A stretch of 43,287 nt of DNA, taken from IMG/VR virus record IMGVR_UViG_3300036979_000130, positions 1 through 43,287 of that record; one strand, 5' to 3'. A program made the translations under genes and the position numbers. Source of the DNA: a virus. The notes under the pieces are model-generated. The model ran no database searches, was not told the origin of the DNA, and saw only the letters and a list, made by a program, of their open reading frames with translations. This document shows positions 20,767 through 30,225 of the stretch, piece by piece. Every line of letters starts with the position of its first letter. The first letter of the stretch is position 1.

Positions 20767-23700
20767 TTAACGCAAGCCATATGCTTTAAGGATAGACTTC
20801 GTATGCCATGCATTGAATACTGGCAAATACTCCAGCAGTGCTTCCGCATCCTTGTCTACCTTACCGCTGATGATGGACTTGCCAGCGTCTCGAGCCTTAA
20901 CGATGAGATCAAAGGCGGGCTTCGCACCGCCGAAAGATTTGGATTGGTTATCCTCTACCGTAAGGTTGAGGCCGATAGATGTGTACATCCCAGCAAACGG
21001 GATTCGTGATGCAGCCTTGTACATCTGCTTATCAGGGTTTGTCTGCCACTCATGCACAATGTTCTCAACAGTGTCACGACCGTTGTAGATCTCACGCATA
21101 TGCTGATAAAGTACCTCTCCTGCATAGATAGTGCCAAAGGCTCCAAGAGCTTGGATCTTACCCGTCTGTGCGCCAAGTCGAATCATATTCTGAGTACCGA
21201 ACGCACGGGTATAAGATGTCAACATGAAGAAGATTCGAGATGCCCAGTTGTTGTTACGACCTGTCATTGCCGAAGATGTTCGGCTGGTAGGAACGGCAAC
21301 ATGTGCTGCCTCATCCATGTAATCAACAACAGCGTTCGTTGCCCCCTCTCCAAGGGCGTTTCGCACACGGTAGATGTCAAACAACTCATCGTCATCAACA
21401 ACACCGTGTAACACACGCCTGAGACTATCAGCGTTTTCTTTTGTCAGAAGACCGCTGTGATTCATGCGAGCAAGGTCGTGTACATCAATACCCCACTTGT
21501 CTGCAATTACCTTTAGGGCAGCTTTAGACTGTGAGTTCAGACGACCGCGAGCGGATGTTAGTGCAGCAACTTCGGCAGCAATCTCTGGGAGATTACTAGC
21601 CAAGCGGAAGATCTGCCTGTTTGCCCCGCGCACAGCAACCTCACGCGCAATACGACTTGCAAAGTGGAGACCACCTGCACGAACGGTATTGTCAGCCAAA
21701 GCCTCAAGCGCTGCAACACCAGTGTCAACGAGCCTGTTACTTGTTCCACCTATATCTCCAATTTGTCCTGTTGCAATACCCCAAGTTCGTTTCCAAGGTG
21801 CGGCAAACCTGCCACCAACCGTTGAGCTAATTGATCCCGTCAAGTCATCCATTCCTGGCATGGTAGATCGGTGCTGTTGTCCAGCGCCTTCAAGTGCCAC
21901 ACCAAAGTCGTTGATGATCTGGCGGTCATGCATGATCGCTGCACCAAGGTCCTTCAAGGTAACGATAAGACCGTTCTTACCAGCAGCCATCCAGATAGAC
22001 TTAGGGATCTCAACCACTGTGGTTTGAAGACCCCATGAACCACCAACACCCGCACGGGCAGCAGCTGTAATACCACGGGCGGCTACGTCACCACGCGAAG
22101 TGTTCCTTGCTCGAAGAACACCACTCATGTTATATGCATGCATAATCTTCTCTTCAAGATTAAGGACTGTCCTCTTGAACTCTTCCTCCAAAGCCTCATC
22201 ACCCAACTCTCGCATCTGTGTACGGATACGGTTTGCTGCGTGGTGTAGAACCTCTGACATGGTAGTACGGATACCAAATGCCCTAAACAACTGGAGATTG
22301 ATTGCTTGACGCAACCCAGCCCCTTCTGCATAGTGGACAGCCATATTCTCTAGTCCATGTTCCCAGAGATTATGAAGTGTTGGGTCTGTAAGAGTCTCGT
22401 CCAGAAACTTACGGTGGAGACCGCTTTCAACATGCATGTCGTTAAAGCGAATACGACGAAGTCCGTTATCTCCTTCTTCTATAACTTCTTCAACACCGCC
22501 AAGCATCCTACTGATGGTACGTCGTGCTTCGTCAAGCGTAACACCGTCCACCCCAGTACGATACAGGGCGGCATCTGCTGCGTTTAGATCCGAAACACGA
22601 CTAGCCTTTGCGTATCGATCAAGTGGGATACCAGCTCGAGTAAGGATGTCTTGGTCTAAAGTCTCGGTGGGTTTTAGACATCCACGTCGAAAAGCATCTT
22701 GCAACAGGCTGGTAGCTTCAGCGCGATTTCCTGAAATCCACGCAGTATTGTGAAGCGATGGGACATACCCTGTCGGTACTTTCATTCCCATCTCTCGCAT
22801 TCCCGCAGAGTGTCTCTCATAGAAGTCAACGTGAAGCTGAGCAATGGCTCGCTCTTGTGTTGACAAGGTAGAGATATCCTTGCGAATCAAAGCAGCGCGG
22901 ATTCGCACCTGCCACCCGCCTTCCAAACCACGACTCATGGTTCTTGTCTGCTCAATAAGACGAGACGCTTCACCCACCACACGGGCGCGAATTGTATGTA
23001 GGCTTGATAAATGAAGGCCAAGTTTACCACCCCAGTCCCTAACTTGCAGGACGGGTGAATCAATAAGGTTTGAAATTCCAAGGATTGACCCATATGCACG
23101 TCGAAGACCGCCCATATGCGAGAAGATACCAAGACTTGCACCAGTACCAGCAGTAAGCATTCGTCGGAACCCATCTTTGAGTCCGCTAAGTACTGGTACG
23201 TCATGCATGGCGTTAAGTACGCCGTTGCCATTTGCAACCCGTAGGCCATCATCGTCACCTACCAGTAGACCAAGAGCATCGTCAAGTTTAGCTGACAACG
23301 CAGCGTCGTCTGCATCTGTAGGAAGATCCAAGACAGAAACTGGTTTAGGTGCTATAGGCGCAGGACGGCCTCCAGTAGGACTGTGGATAACACCATCTGC
23401 TGTCGTAATCGTACCGTCTGCATTGCGTGTAGCGGCTCCCATCTCACGGGCAACCGCATCAAGGTCATCAACGACACCGTCACCAGCTTCGTTAAGGAAG
23501 CGACTCACCAGTGTGGGGTAATGAGCAATCTGTCGCTCATCACCCATCAGTGGAAGAAGAACGTGTCGAGTGATTCGATCTGCTTCTACCATGTCTCCTG
23601 CGGCCTCAGCGGCAATGCGGCGAGCTTGCCACTTTGCTGCTTGGGCATTAAGAGACATAGATGTTTTTGCTGTACCAAACACGGGGATTGTATCATCAGG

Positions 23701-26700
23701 GGTAGCGCGAGTCGCGTTGTCTACAGCCCCTTGAAGCCGTTTCTGCTGTCCAACCAACTCATCCAATTCCTCATTAAAGCGAAGCAGGGCGCGAGGTGTA
23801 CCACGGACATCGGCACCAAGACCGCTGGTAATTGCAGCAGCGCTACGACGTAGCTGTGCGATCCGCTCGGTAACCATTGTCAATCGAATACGAGCGCGTC
23901 CAGATGATGTAACAGCCATTGACCGTGCCACCTGAGCGCGGTGGGCATTAGACAACGCAGAGATATCTGCGACAGCCCCCTTACCACTTGCTTCCAGTGC
24001 ATCTCGCTTTGCAGCAATTTCTGCTGCTTTGTTGTGAGCTGTTTCCACTTCAAGCTGACGAGCCGCTTTTGGTGAGAGCGGCATTTCTGGGCTTGCTGGA
24101 GGAGCGGGTACAGCAACAGACTTATCAACCTGCCTCATCTGCTTTTCGAGGCGGTTCTTAGCGGTGACTGCTTTCTTAAGGCGGTCTGCTGTTGATGTCT
24201 TAAGAGCTGCTCGTTTGGCGAGTGCATCTTTATCAGATGTTGGGGCCAGATCCGAAAGACGCTGTTGCTGTCGAGTGAGCTTAGCAATGTCTTCGTTGAT
24301 TGGGGCTAATGCTTCGTCAAACGTAACTCCAGATAGACTTGGGGGGCGACCCTGAGCAGCAGCAAGCTCTTCAACATAGATACGATCCTCTTCAGCGATC
24401 AGGTCTGCACCAGACATGAGTCGCTCACCAGGTTTCAGCTTTGGCATACCTGGAATATTTGTCCTAGTACCAGGAACTTTCATCTGAGGTCGGAGAGGCA
24501 TGGTACCCTCCATCAGGTGTTGGTTGAATGTGCGAACACCTAAAGCACCGCGACCAGACATAACCGCTGTAGTATCACTTTGTACAGCAACCTTTGCAAA
24601 GCGCTTCCATAGCCCAAGTACTGCTTCGTCCATCACACTATAGTGTGATAATGGAAGGGTATCCAGGATGTATATTACTTCTCGAAGTACTTCCCGTCCG
24701 TTAGCGTTCGCTGAGGCAAGCGCTCTGTTAACGGCTTTCGTATTTGAGCGCTCCATTACTGGAACACTAAGGCGATCATATTCATTGAGATGTCGTTGAG
24801 CTGCCTCAAACCTCTCAATTAACCGCTGAGGGATTTTAATGTCCTCAGCTTCAAGAGACTTAAGGTCGGCACTCAACATGCTTCCCATTGTGGAATCAGG
24901 GTTGTTAATAGAGTTCTTCAACGCAGCAAGGCGCGCTCGCTGTCGAGCAACGAACTCATTAATCTCCTTAACAACCATTTGGGCTTCAATAACAACTTGG
25001 AGAACTGGTTCTGTGTAGCGGGTCAATCTACCTGATACAGCGTCTTCAGTCCGTTCAGCACCGCGCATTAGCTCAACATTAAGCCTAGTAACAAGTGAGT
25101 CCAGCTTAGCTGCACCCTCCTGAGCGTCCTTCCAAACCTGTTCCTGAGCGTCTTCAAGTGTTTGAACCGCATGAGACCACTTGCCTTCTTTTAGAGCGAG
25201 ATCGGCCTCAGCAAACGCACTCTTAACCTGCGCGCTCTCTTTGGCGCGAGACAGGGCGGCTTCGGTGGCTTCGCTAAGATCTGCCTGTCGAGCCTGTAGG
25301 GCTGTAATCCGTGCCGCTGCATTTGTGAGGGCTTCACCCTCTTTAACCAACTCTTCCATCTCCCAGTTACGGAACTCCATGACTCGCACAATCTCGTCAC
25401 GGTTAGCAACCTCAGACACCCATCGGGCGAATTTAGTGCGACCGTCAACTCCAACAGCCCACTCGCGGTTGTCAACCCAACTCAACAGCGCTCGCGCAAA
25501 CGACTTTGGATCTTCAACACCCTTGTGACCAGCCAGACGGGCTTCAATCACTCGAGTGATGGTATAACCATCAACATCTTTAGCACTTGCACCTGGGTTC
25601 TCAAGTTTCCACTTTGCCATAGCGGCATCGTGTTTATCCGCTGCTGCAATGTTTGCTTGTTGGTGAGCAAAGCGTTCGTTTAGTTTCTCAACCAACTCTT
25701 TGTTGTTTGGTTGGTGTGAAACAAACTCAGCCAACTCATCCAAATCTTCGGATGTCTCCCAACCAAGGTCGCGAAGGGCTTTAGCACTTCCGACAATGTC
25801 TTGTGCCTCTTGTGAGAGGCCAGGAATTTTCCGTACACCGTCAATAAAGGCATCGTGTCGCTTAGCTGATGCGAGTCGGCTATTGACCGACATAGCAGTT
25901 GGAACAGGCGTACCCGTTCCAGCAGCGGCTTCCATGATGGGGTCACCGTCAAACGGGTTGACCCTTGCGCCTCGCTTAAACTGCTTGGCGTGAAGATAAG
26001 CACCAAGCATACCACCACCAGTTCCCAACACCGCACCAAACGTCATCTCACCATACGGGTTGTCATCAAGTTGAGCATTCTCGCCATAGATCAGTTCCTG
26101 ATCCTTTTGAGCGCCAGCCCACATACCATACCCGCTTGCCGTACCGTCGATAGCACCCCATCCTACGGATCCCCATCGAATGGCGTTTCCGTGTGTCTGG
26201 TTCATGGTATTAAGGTACGACCCAAGCAGCACAGCCCGTGTTGGTGCTGCTACAACAGTGGCAGCAGTGGTAGCAACACCAGCAGCAGCAGCACCAGTGA
26301 CAGCACCAGAAGCAACAGCAGCCGCTTCGGCGGTAGCAGCAGCCGCTTCGGCGGTAGCAGCAACAGCAGCCGCTCGCGCTGAAGCGGCGATAAATGCAGA
26401 GGTACCAAGAGATGCAATGATGCTACCAGTTGTGAGGGGGTCAACAGCAACATAGTTTCCAAGCGCGCTGAGTGTCTTTGCAAACACATAAGACGCAGCG
26501 TTGTCTGTCCTGTCGTAGTAGTCAAGAGCGGCAACCGCACTATCCACGTCACGCTTGTATGTGACACGATACATGAGGTTGGCTTCAGAGGTTGAGGTGG
26601 TCTCCAGATCCGTTAAGAATTCTTTCCCCCACCGCTCCTTCTCTGCGGGTGTGAGGTTGGTAACAAGTGCGGCTCGACGTTCAGGAGAGAAGTTCGGGTC

Positions 26701-26955
26701 CAACTCATCGTCAGCTCCGCCAACCATCTTGTCATATGCATAACGAGCAGGTGTTCGACCTAAAGCCCAGTATCCAGCGCCACCCTCGAGAGCGGCGTAA
26801 CGGCGTTGAGCCATGAACCGACTCTCTGTTGGGATAAGCGATTGCCCGTCGTCAAATGTCTCTTGTTGAGGAAGCGCCCGTGGGCCAAAGGTCACATCGG
26901 GATTGTGTGGGGTCTTCCCACCGAAATAGGGTACGAAGTTATCTTCTTCTGTCAT
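20767..26955 (-). CDS. Large internal virion protein (T7 gp16-like position)
   Basis: Protein of 2062 aa, much longer than T7 gp16 (1318 aa). Its place, size and long helical segments match the inner-core ejection protein that leaves the capsid first and helps build the DNA channel. An Ala-rich stretch at about 182-239 could insert in a membrane. Residues about 450-1150 are predicted coiled coil. No lytic transglycosylase motif is evident at the N-terminus, where T7 gp16 carries one. A ribosome binding site AAAGGC precedes the ATG. Confidence 0.85.
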   Translation of the reverse strand: MTEEDNFVPYFGGKTPHNPDVTFGPRALPQQETFDDGQSLIPTESRFMAQRRYAALEGGAGYWALGRTPARYAYDKMVGGADDELDPNFSPERRAALVTNLTPAEKERWGKEFLTDLETTSTSEANLMYRVTYKRDVDSAVAALDYYDRTDNAASYVFAKTLSALGNYVAVDPLTTGSIIASLGTSAFIAASARAAAVAATAEAAAATAEAAAVASGAVTGAAAAGVATTAATVVAAPTRAVLLGSYLNTMNQTHGNAIRWGSVGWGAIDGTASGYGMWAGAQKDQELIYGENAQLDDNPYGEMTFGAVLGTGGGMLGAYLHAKQFKRGARVNPFDGDPIMEAAAGTGTPVPTAMSVNSRLASAKRHDAFIDGVRKIPGLSQEAQDIVGSAKALRDLGWETSEDLDELAEFVSHQPNNKELVEKLNERFAHQQANIAAADKHDAAMAKWKLENPGASAKDVDGYTITRVIEARLAGHKGVEDPKSFARALLSWVDNREWAVGVDGRTKFARWVSEVANRDEIVRVMEFRNWEMEELVKEGEALTNAAARITALQARQADLSEATEAALSRAKESAQVKSAFAEADLALKEGKWSHAVQTLEDAQEQVWKDAQEGAAKLDSLVTRLNVELMRGAERTEDAVSGRLTRYTEPVLQVVIEAQMVVKEINEFVARQRARLAALKNSINNPDSTMGSMLSADLKSLEAEDIKIPQRLIERFEAAQRHLNEYDRLSVPVMERSNTKAVNRALASANANGREVLREVIYILDTLPLSHYSVMDEAVLGLWKRFAKVAVQSDTTAVMSGRGALGVRTFNQHLMEGTMPLRPQMKVPGTRTNIPGMPKLKPGERLMSGADLIAEEDRIYVEELAAAQGRPPSLSGVTFDEALAPINEDIAKLTRQQQRLSDLAPTSDKDALAKRAALKTSTADRLKKAVTAKNRLEKQMRQVDKSVAVPAPPASPEMPLSPKAARQLEVETAHNKAAEIAAKRDALEASGKGAVADISALSNAHRAQVARSMAVTSSGRARIRLTMVTERIAQLRRSAAAITSGLGADVRGTPRALLRFNEELDELVGQQKRLQGAVDNATRATPDDTIPVFGTAKTSMSLNAQAAKWQARRIAAEAAGDMVEADRITRHVLLPLMGDERQIAHYPTLVSRFLNEAGDGVVDDLDAVAREMGAATRNADGTITTADGVIHSPTGGRPAPIAPKPVSVLDLPTDADDAALSAKLDDALGLLVGDDDGLRVANGNGVLNAMHDVPVLSGLKDGFRRMLTAGTGASLGIFSHMGGLRRAYGSILGISNLIDSPVLQVRDWGGKLGLHLSSLHTIRARVVGEASRLIEQTRTMSRGLEGGWQVRIRAALIRKDISTLSTQERAIAQLHVDFYERHSAGMREMGMKVPTGYVPSLHNTAWISGNRAEATSLLQDAFRRGCLKPTETLDQDILTRAGIPLDRYAKASRVSDLNAADAALYRTGVDGVTLDEARRTISRMLGGVEEVIEEGDNGLRRIRFNDMHVESGLHRKFLDETLTDPTLHNLWEHGLENMAVHYAEGAGLRQAINLQLFRAFGIRTTMSEVLHHAANRIRTQMRELGDEALEEEFKRTVLNLEEKIMHAYNMSGVLRARNTSRGDVAARGITAAARAGVGGSWGLQTTVVEIPKSIWMAAGKNGLIVTLKDLGAAIMHDRQIINDFGVALEGAGQQHRSTMPGMDDLTGSISSTVGGRFAAPWKRTWGIATGQIGDIGGTSNRLVDTGVAALEALADNTVRAGGLHFASRIAREVAVRGANRQIFRLASNLPEIAAEVAALTSARGRLNSQSKAALKVIADKWGIDVHDLARMNHSGLLTKENADSLRRVLHGVVDDDELFDIYRVRNALGEGATNAVVDYMDEAAHVAVPTSRTSSAMTGRNNNWASRIFFMLTSYTRAFGTQNMIRLGAQTGKIQALGAFGTIYAGEVLYQHMREIYNGRDTVENIVHEWQTNPDKQMYKAASRIPFAGMYTSIGLNLTVEDNQSKSFGGAKPAFDLIVKARDAGKSIISGKVDKDAEALLEYLPVFNAWHTKSILKAYGLR
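26321..26362. repeat. 21-bp tandem repeat in the Ala-rich segment
   Basis: Two exact 21-bp units (26321-26341, 26342-26362) within the internal virion gene encode the repeated Ala-Thr-Ala-Glu-Ala pattern. Surrounding GCA-rich sequence is a looser version of the same. Confidence 0.85.
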
Positions 26956-26976
26956 GTGTTTGTTTGCCTTTTAAGT

Positions 26977-29649
26977 TTAAGGGGCGATAGAAGGACTAAT
27001 CCCCTTGTATTTACGCGGCGTGTAGTTCTCAACATCCTGCCTACGGATAAGGGGAACCTTACCAGCAGGATATTGGGTGTATAGAATAACCCTACCAGTG
27101 GGAAGCGTAATGTTGAATGGGACACCGCCCTCTGGGCTGCCCATGTAATTACTGTCCATAACCAAATCAACAACCACTCCGTCCGCAGAATCCAAGCTAC
27201 CAAAGTCCTCTTGAGAGAATGACTTCAAAGCGGCAAGAGCTGTCTTCTTCACCACTATATTGAAATTTTCTTTGTCCTGTCCCTCACCAAAGAGGAAGCT
27301 ACTATTATCTTTGGTAGAGACAATAACAGGAACAACCTGATAAGGATCATACACAAAGTCAACCTTACCTCCGTTGTATCGAGGGCTATAGCCAACAATC
27401 TGCATAGCGTTAACGGCATACACAATAGCCGCTGCTGGGTTGCCAACCCCGTCAGCACCTAGGTTTGAGTGGAGACCTTCTGTGAAGAAGGTATTGAACA
27501 CCTGCTGATCATCAGCGTTAAATGTAAAGCCGTTCATGTCGAGACCAGAGATCCCGTACACACCTTCCATTGCTGCTTGAAGCTCGGCCTGAAATTTAAG
27601 CGGTGCTACCGCCGTGTCAGAGGCTCCTTCTCCTTTTCCAGTTGTAACGAACGCTGAGGAGGAGCGCTTTGCAGTATCGCGCTCCATTATCGTCTTAAGA
27701 TTAGCTTGCAGGGTCTCTTCGCCCAGAACCTTACCCGCGACTTTCTCTTGCGCTTGGGTAAGAAGAACGGCCCTTGTCAGGTTCGGTGCTTGATCAAAGA
27801 ACATATCAGCAGTGGCTGGTTCGCCTCTAAGAGCGCCAGACTTAAGAATAAAGTCTCTAGCCACAGTCAGATTATTACCACCCTCTGTTGCCCTATTCTC
27901 TAGATGCTTCACTGCCGCAGGGTAAAATGTTCCCATGCGAATCATGCTATCTAAGCCCGTTGCCATTACTGCGTTGTATTCAGGAGATCCAGGTGGAAAG
28001 TCCTTTGCTCGGCGGGTAGTCGCTTGCCACAAGTCTTGTGCGTCGGTCAAGCCAAACCCCTTCCTGGAGCTAACGCCTGAAGTAAGTGAAACCAAGGCTG
28101 AGGCATATTCCTTTCGAACCCTTGGACTCAAAGTCTCGTCGTCCATGCCTTTCTTTAGGTATGCCTTTTCTGCCTCATATCCTTCTGTGCCAGGAATGTT
28201 GTTAATAAAGTTAAACATGGAGCGGATCTGCAAACCCATGATAGTCTCAACATCGTCAGCCCTGCTCTGTTGAACCTCAATCTGTTTGACGGCGGCAATG
28301 TCTCTAGCTTGATCCTCATCAATCTTACCCAACGCTTTCATAACGTCTGGAAACTGCATTGCACTCTCCTCCGCGATGCCCATTTCTTTCAGGGTAGCAG
28401 TACTTGCCAGTTCGGGAATGCTGGCGAGGGTGTGCTGGTCATTCTCGGGAGTTACCGCCCGACCACGACTCTCGATAACACCAACCGCACGTTCCGCTTC
28501 TTTCTTTGCGCGTTTATCGATGATCAACAGCCCACTATTTAGCTCATTACCAGATATCTCACCCGTTGCTTGCCTACGTTTCAGTTCCTCCGCAGCAGCC
28601 ATAGTACCAGCAAAACCACCGTTTAAGCTGTGGGATCTAGCTAAAGCATTAATAAAACCACTGCGGAACTTGTTAGCAGTAGCGTCTGAGATTTCTTTAT
28701 TATCGTGAGCGATGTTTACTGATGACCATACCTCATCTAGGTATTGCACATTTCCGTCAACCACGGTCTGGGATACGGCATTAACAGTAGCGGTCAGCTC
28801 TTTTGTCGCCAATCGCTGTCGAACCTCAGCGCGCTGACGTGTTACACGACCTAACGAACCGCTAATCTGTTGAACAACATGTGCTTCAATCGCCTGTTTT
28901 GATCCATCGCTCATTACATCCCAGTCTTTAAGACCAACTCGACGTTCGCCAGTCATAGGATCTACCGTGATCTTCATCATGTAATCCCTAAGGCTTGCTT
29001 TCAAGATTTCAGCACTCACATCGTCGTAGAAAGTAGATTTGTTATTGTTTATGGCATCGTCAGATAGGATGTCAAGCTCTAACGCAGCGCTGTTAATTTG
29101 AAATAGAGCTGGTGCCAGCAAGGCTCGTTCGGCGTTAGAGCGTCCAGAAGCGTCAGCTTCGAGCCGTGCCTCCCATGCTCTCTGGTGTGCATCCATCTGA
29201 ATCCGCTCTTTAGCAGCCCAAGCCTTCTTGCGGTCTGATGTTGCACCCTCCTCAAACACTGTAAGTTGAACACCAGCAAGGTCAAATAGACCTACAGAAT
29301 ACAACTTGTCCAAAGCTGTCTGATCTCGCACAATCTCGTTTGAGATTACTTCGTTGGCATCCCCCTTGATGCGCGCTTGTTCACTATAGGCACGTTGTTG
29401 GGAGATATACTGAGCCTGTGCCAGCGCCAGCTTACCTTGGATTGCTGCTTCTTTGTTCTTATTGCTTTGGTTAACCACTCCAACAGCGGATTGCAAGACC
29501 CCCTGCAACATGTCAAACGGATTCTGTTGCTGTTCAACAGCGGTCTGAGCTGTGAACTGAGGGGTGTCCAACCTAATCTCGGACGAGCCGAATTGGCTTG
29601 GGTTAGGGGAAGACGCGCTGCTGTCTGACTGTGAGTATTCTTTTGGCAT
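26977..29649 (-). CDS. Internal virion protein (T7 gp15-like position)
   Basis: Protein of 890 aa (T7 gp15 is 747). It is soluble and largely helical. The N-terminus has a Ser/Gln-rich lead (SQSDSSASSPNPSQF) and then LAQAQYISQQRAYSEQARIKGDA, as in podovirus core proteins. The C-terminal 120 residues are more beta-like (VDFVYDPYQVVPVIVSTKDN). It lies between the gp14-like and gp16-like genes, the T7 order, and probably forms the periplasmic part of the ejection channel. AAGGGG precedes the ATG. Confidence 0.85.
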   Translation of the reverse strand: MPKEYSQSDSSASSPNPSQFGSSEIRLDTPQFTAQTAVEQQQNPFDMLQGVLQSAVGVVNQSNKNKEAAIQGKLALAQAQYISQQRAYSEQARIKGDANEVISNEIVRDQTALDKLYSVGLFDLAGVQLTVFEEGATSDRKKAWAAKERIQMDAHQRAWEARLEADASGRSNAERALLAPALFQINSAALELDILSDDAINNNKSTFYDDVSAEILKASLRDYMMKITVDPMTGERRVGLKDWDVMSDGSKQAIEAHVVQQISGSLGRVTRQRAEVRQRLATKELTATVNAVSQTVVDGNVQYLDEVWSSVNIAHDNKEISDATANKFRSGFINALARSHSLNGGFAGTMAAAEELKRRQATGEISGNELNSGLLIIDKRAKKEAERAVGVIESRGRAVTPENDQHTLASIPELASTATLKEMGIAEESAMQFPDVMKALGKIDEDQARDIAAVKQIEVQQSRADDVETIMGLQIRSMFNFINNIPGTEGYEAEKAYLKKGMDDETLSPRVRKEYASALVSLTSGVSSRKGFGLTDAQDLWQATTRRAKDFPPGSPEYNAVMATGLDSMIRMGTFYPAAVKHLENRATEGGNNLTVARDFILKSGALRGEPATADMFFDQAPNLTRAVLLTQAQEKVAGKVLGEETLQANLKTIMERDTAKRSSSAFVTTGKGEGASDTAVAPLKFQAELQAAMEGVYGISGLDMNGFTFNADDQQVFNTFFTEGLHSNLGADGVGNPAAAIVYAVNAMQIVGYSPRYNGGKVDFVYDPYQVVPVIVSTKDNSSFLFGEGQDKENFNIVVKKTALAALKSFSQEDFGSLDSADGVVVDLVMDSNYMGSPEGGVPFNITLPTGRVILYTQYPAGKVPLIRRQDVENYTPRKYKGISPSIAP

Positions 29650-29663
29650 TGATGCCCCTTGTT

Positions 29664-30224
29664 TTAGGTTCCAGTGCCGTATTGGGCATAGGTTGGTACT
29701 GAGGAGGTGTCACCACTCAGCGATGTTGTGTTTGCTAAACTGTCACTACTCCCCTGCATTTGCAGTCCCATTTGAAGCCCCTGTAAGCCACCTTGGAAAC
29801 CACCAAGGATAGCGGACTGGCTTTGACCCAGCATCCACTGAGGCATGTTGGAGATGCCATATGACTGGACACCCAGACGGCTTTCCATCGATGCCTTCGC
29901 GCTCTCTCGAGCAGCTTGGATACCAAGGCTGTTATTCAGAGCAAAGGCGGTGCGTCCACCAAGGACGTTTCGCTCAGCGCCAGACACTTGCATGGCTCCT
30001 TGAATCTGCTCGTATCGATCTTGGAGCATTCGTTGTTTCTCAAGGTTTGAGATCTGGGCATTGGCTCGGTTAACAGCCATACCCTTCTCATAAGCGGCCT
30101 TCTTCTGTGCATTGGCATATTTAGCCGCAGCTTTTGATTGGTTGGTCGAATAGATTGCTGATCCTGCCGAAGCGGCGGCGGACATAGCAGCAATAAGAAG
30201 TACACCAGCTGAAATTTCACCCAT
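29664..30224 (-). CDS. Internal virion protein (T7 gp14-like position)
   Basis: Protein of 186 aa starting MGEISAGVLLIAAMSAAASAGSAIYST. This hydrophobic N-terminal segment is followed by a long helix (AKYANAQKKAAYEKGMAVNRANAQISNLEKQRML) and a Gly/Gln/Ser-rich tail. The pattern is that of T7 gp14, which inserts in the outer membrane during ejection. ATG 30224 lies one base past the stop of the tail-tube B gene. A longer frame overlapping that gene is unlikely. Confidence 0.85.
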   Translation of the reverse strand: MGEISAGVLLIAAMSAAASAGSAIYSTNQSKAAAKYANAQKKAAYEKGMAVNRANAQISNLEKQRMLQDRYEQIQGAMQVSGAERNVLGGRTAFALNNSLGIQAARESAKASMESRLGVQSYGISNMPQWMLGQSQSAILGGFQGGLQGLQMGLQMQGSSDSLANTTSLSGDTSSVPTYAQYGTGT

Positions 30225-30225
30225 G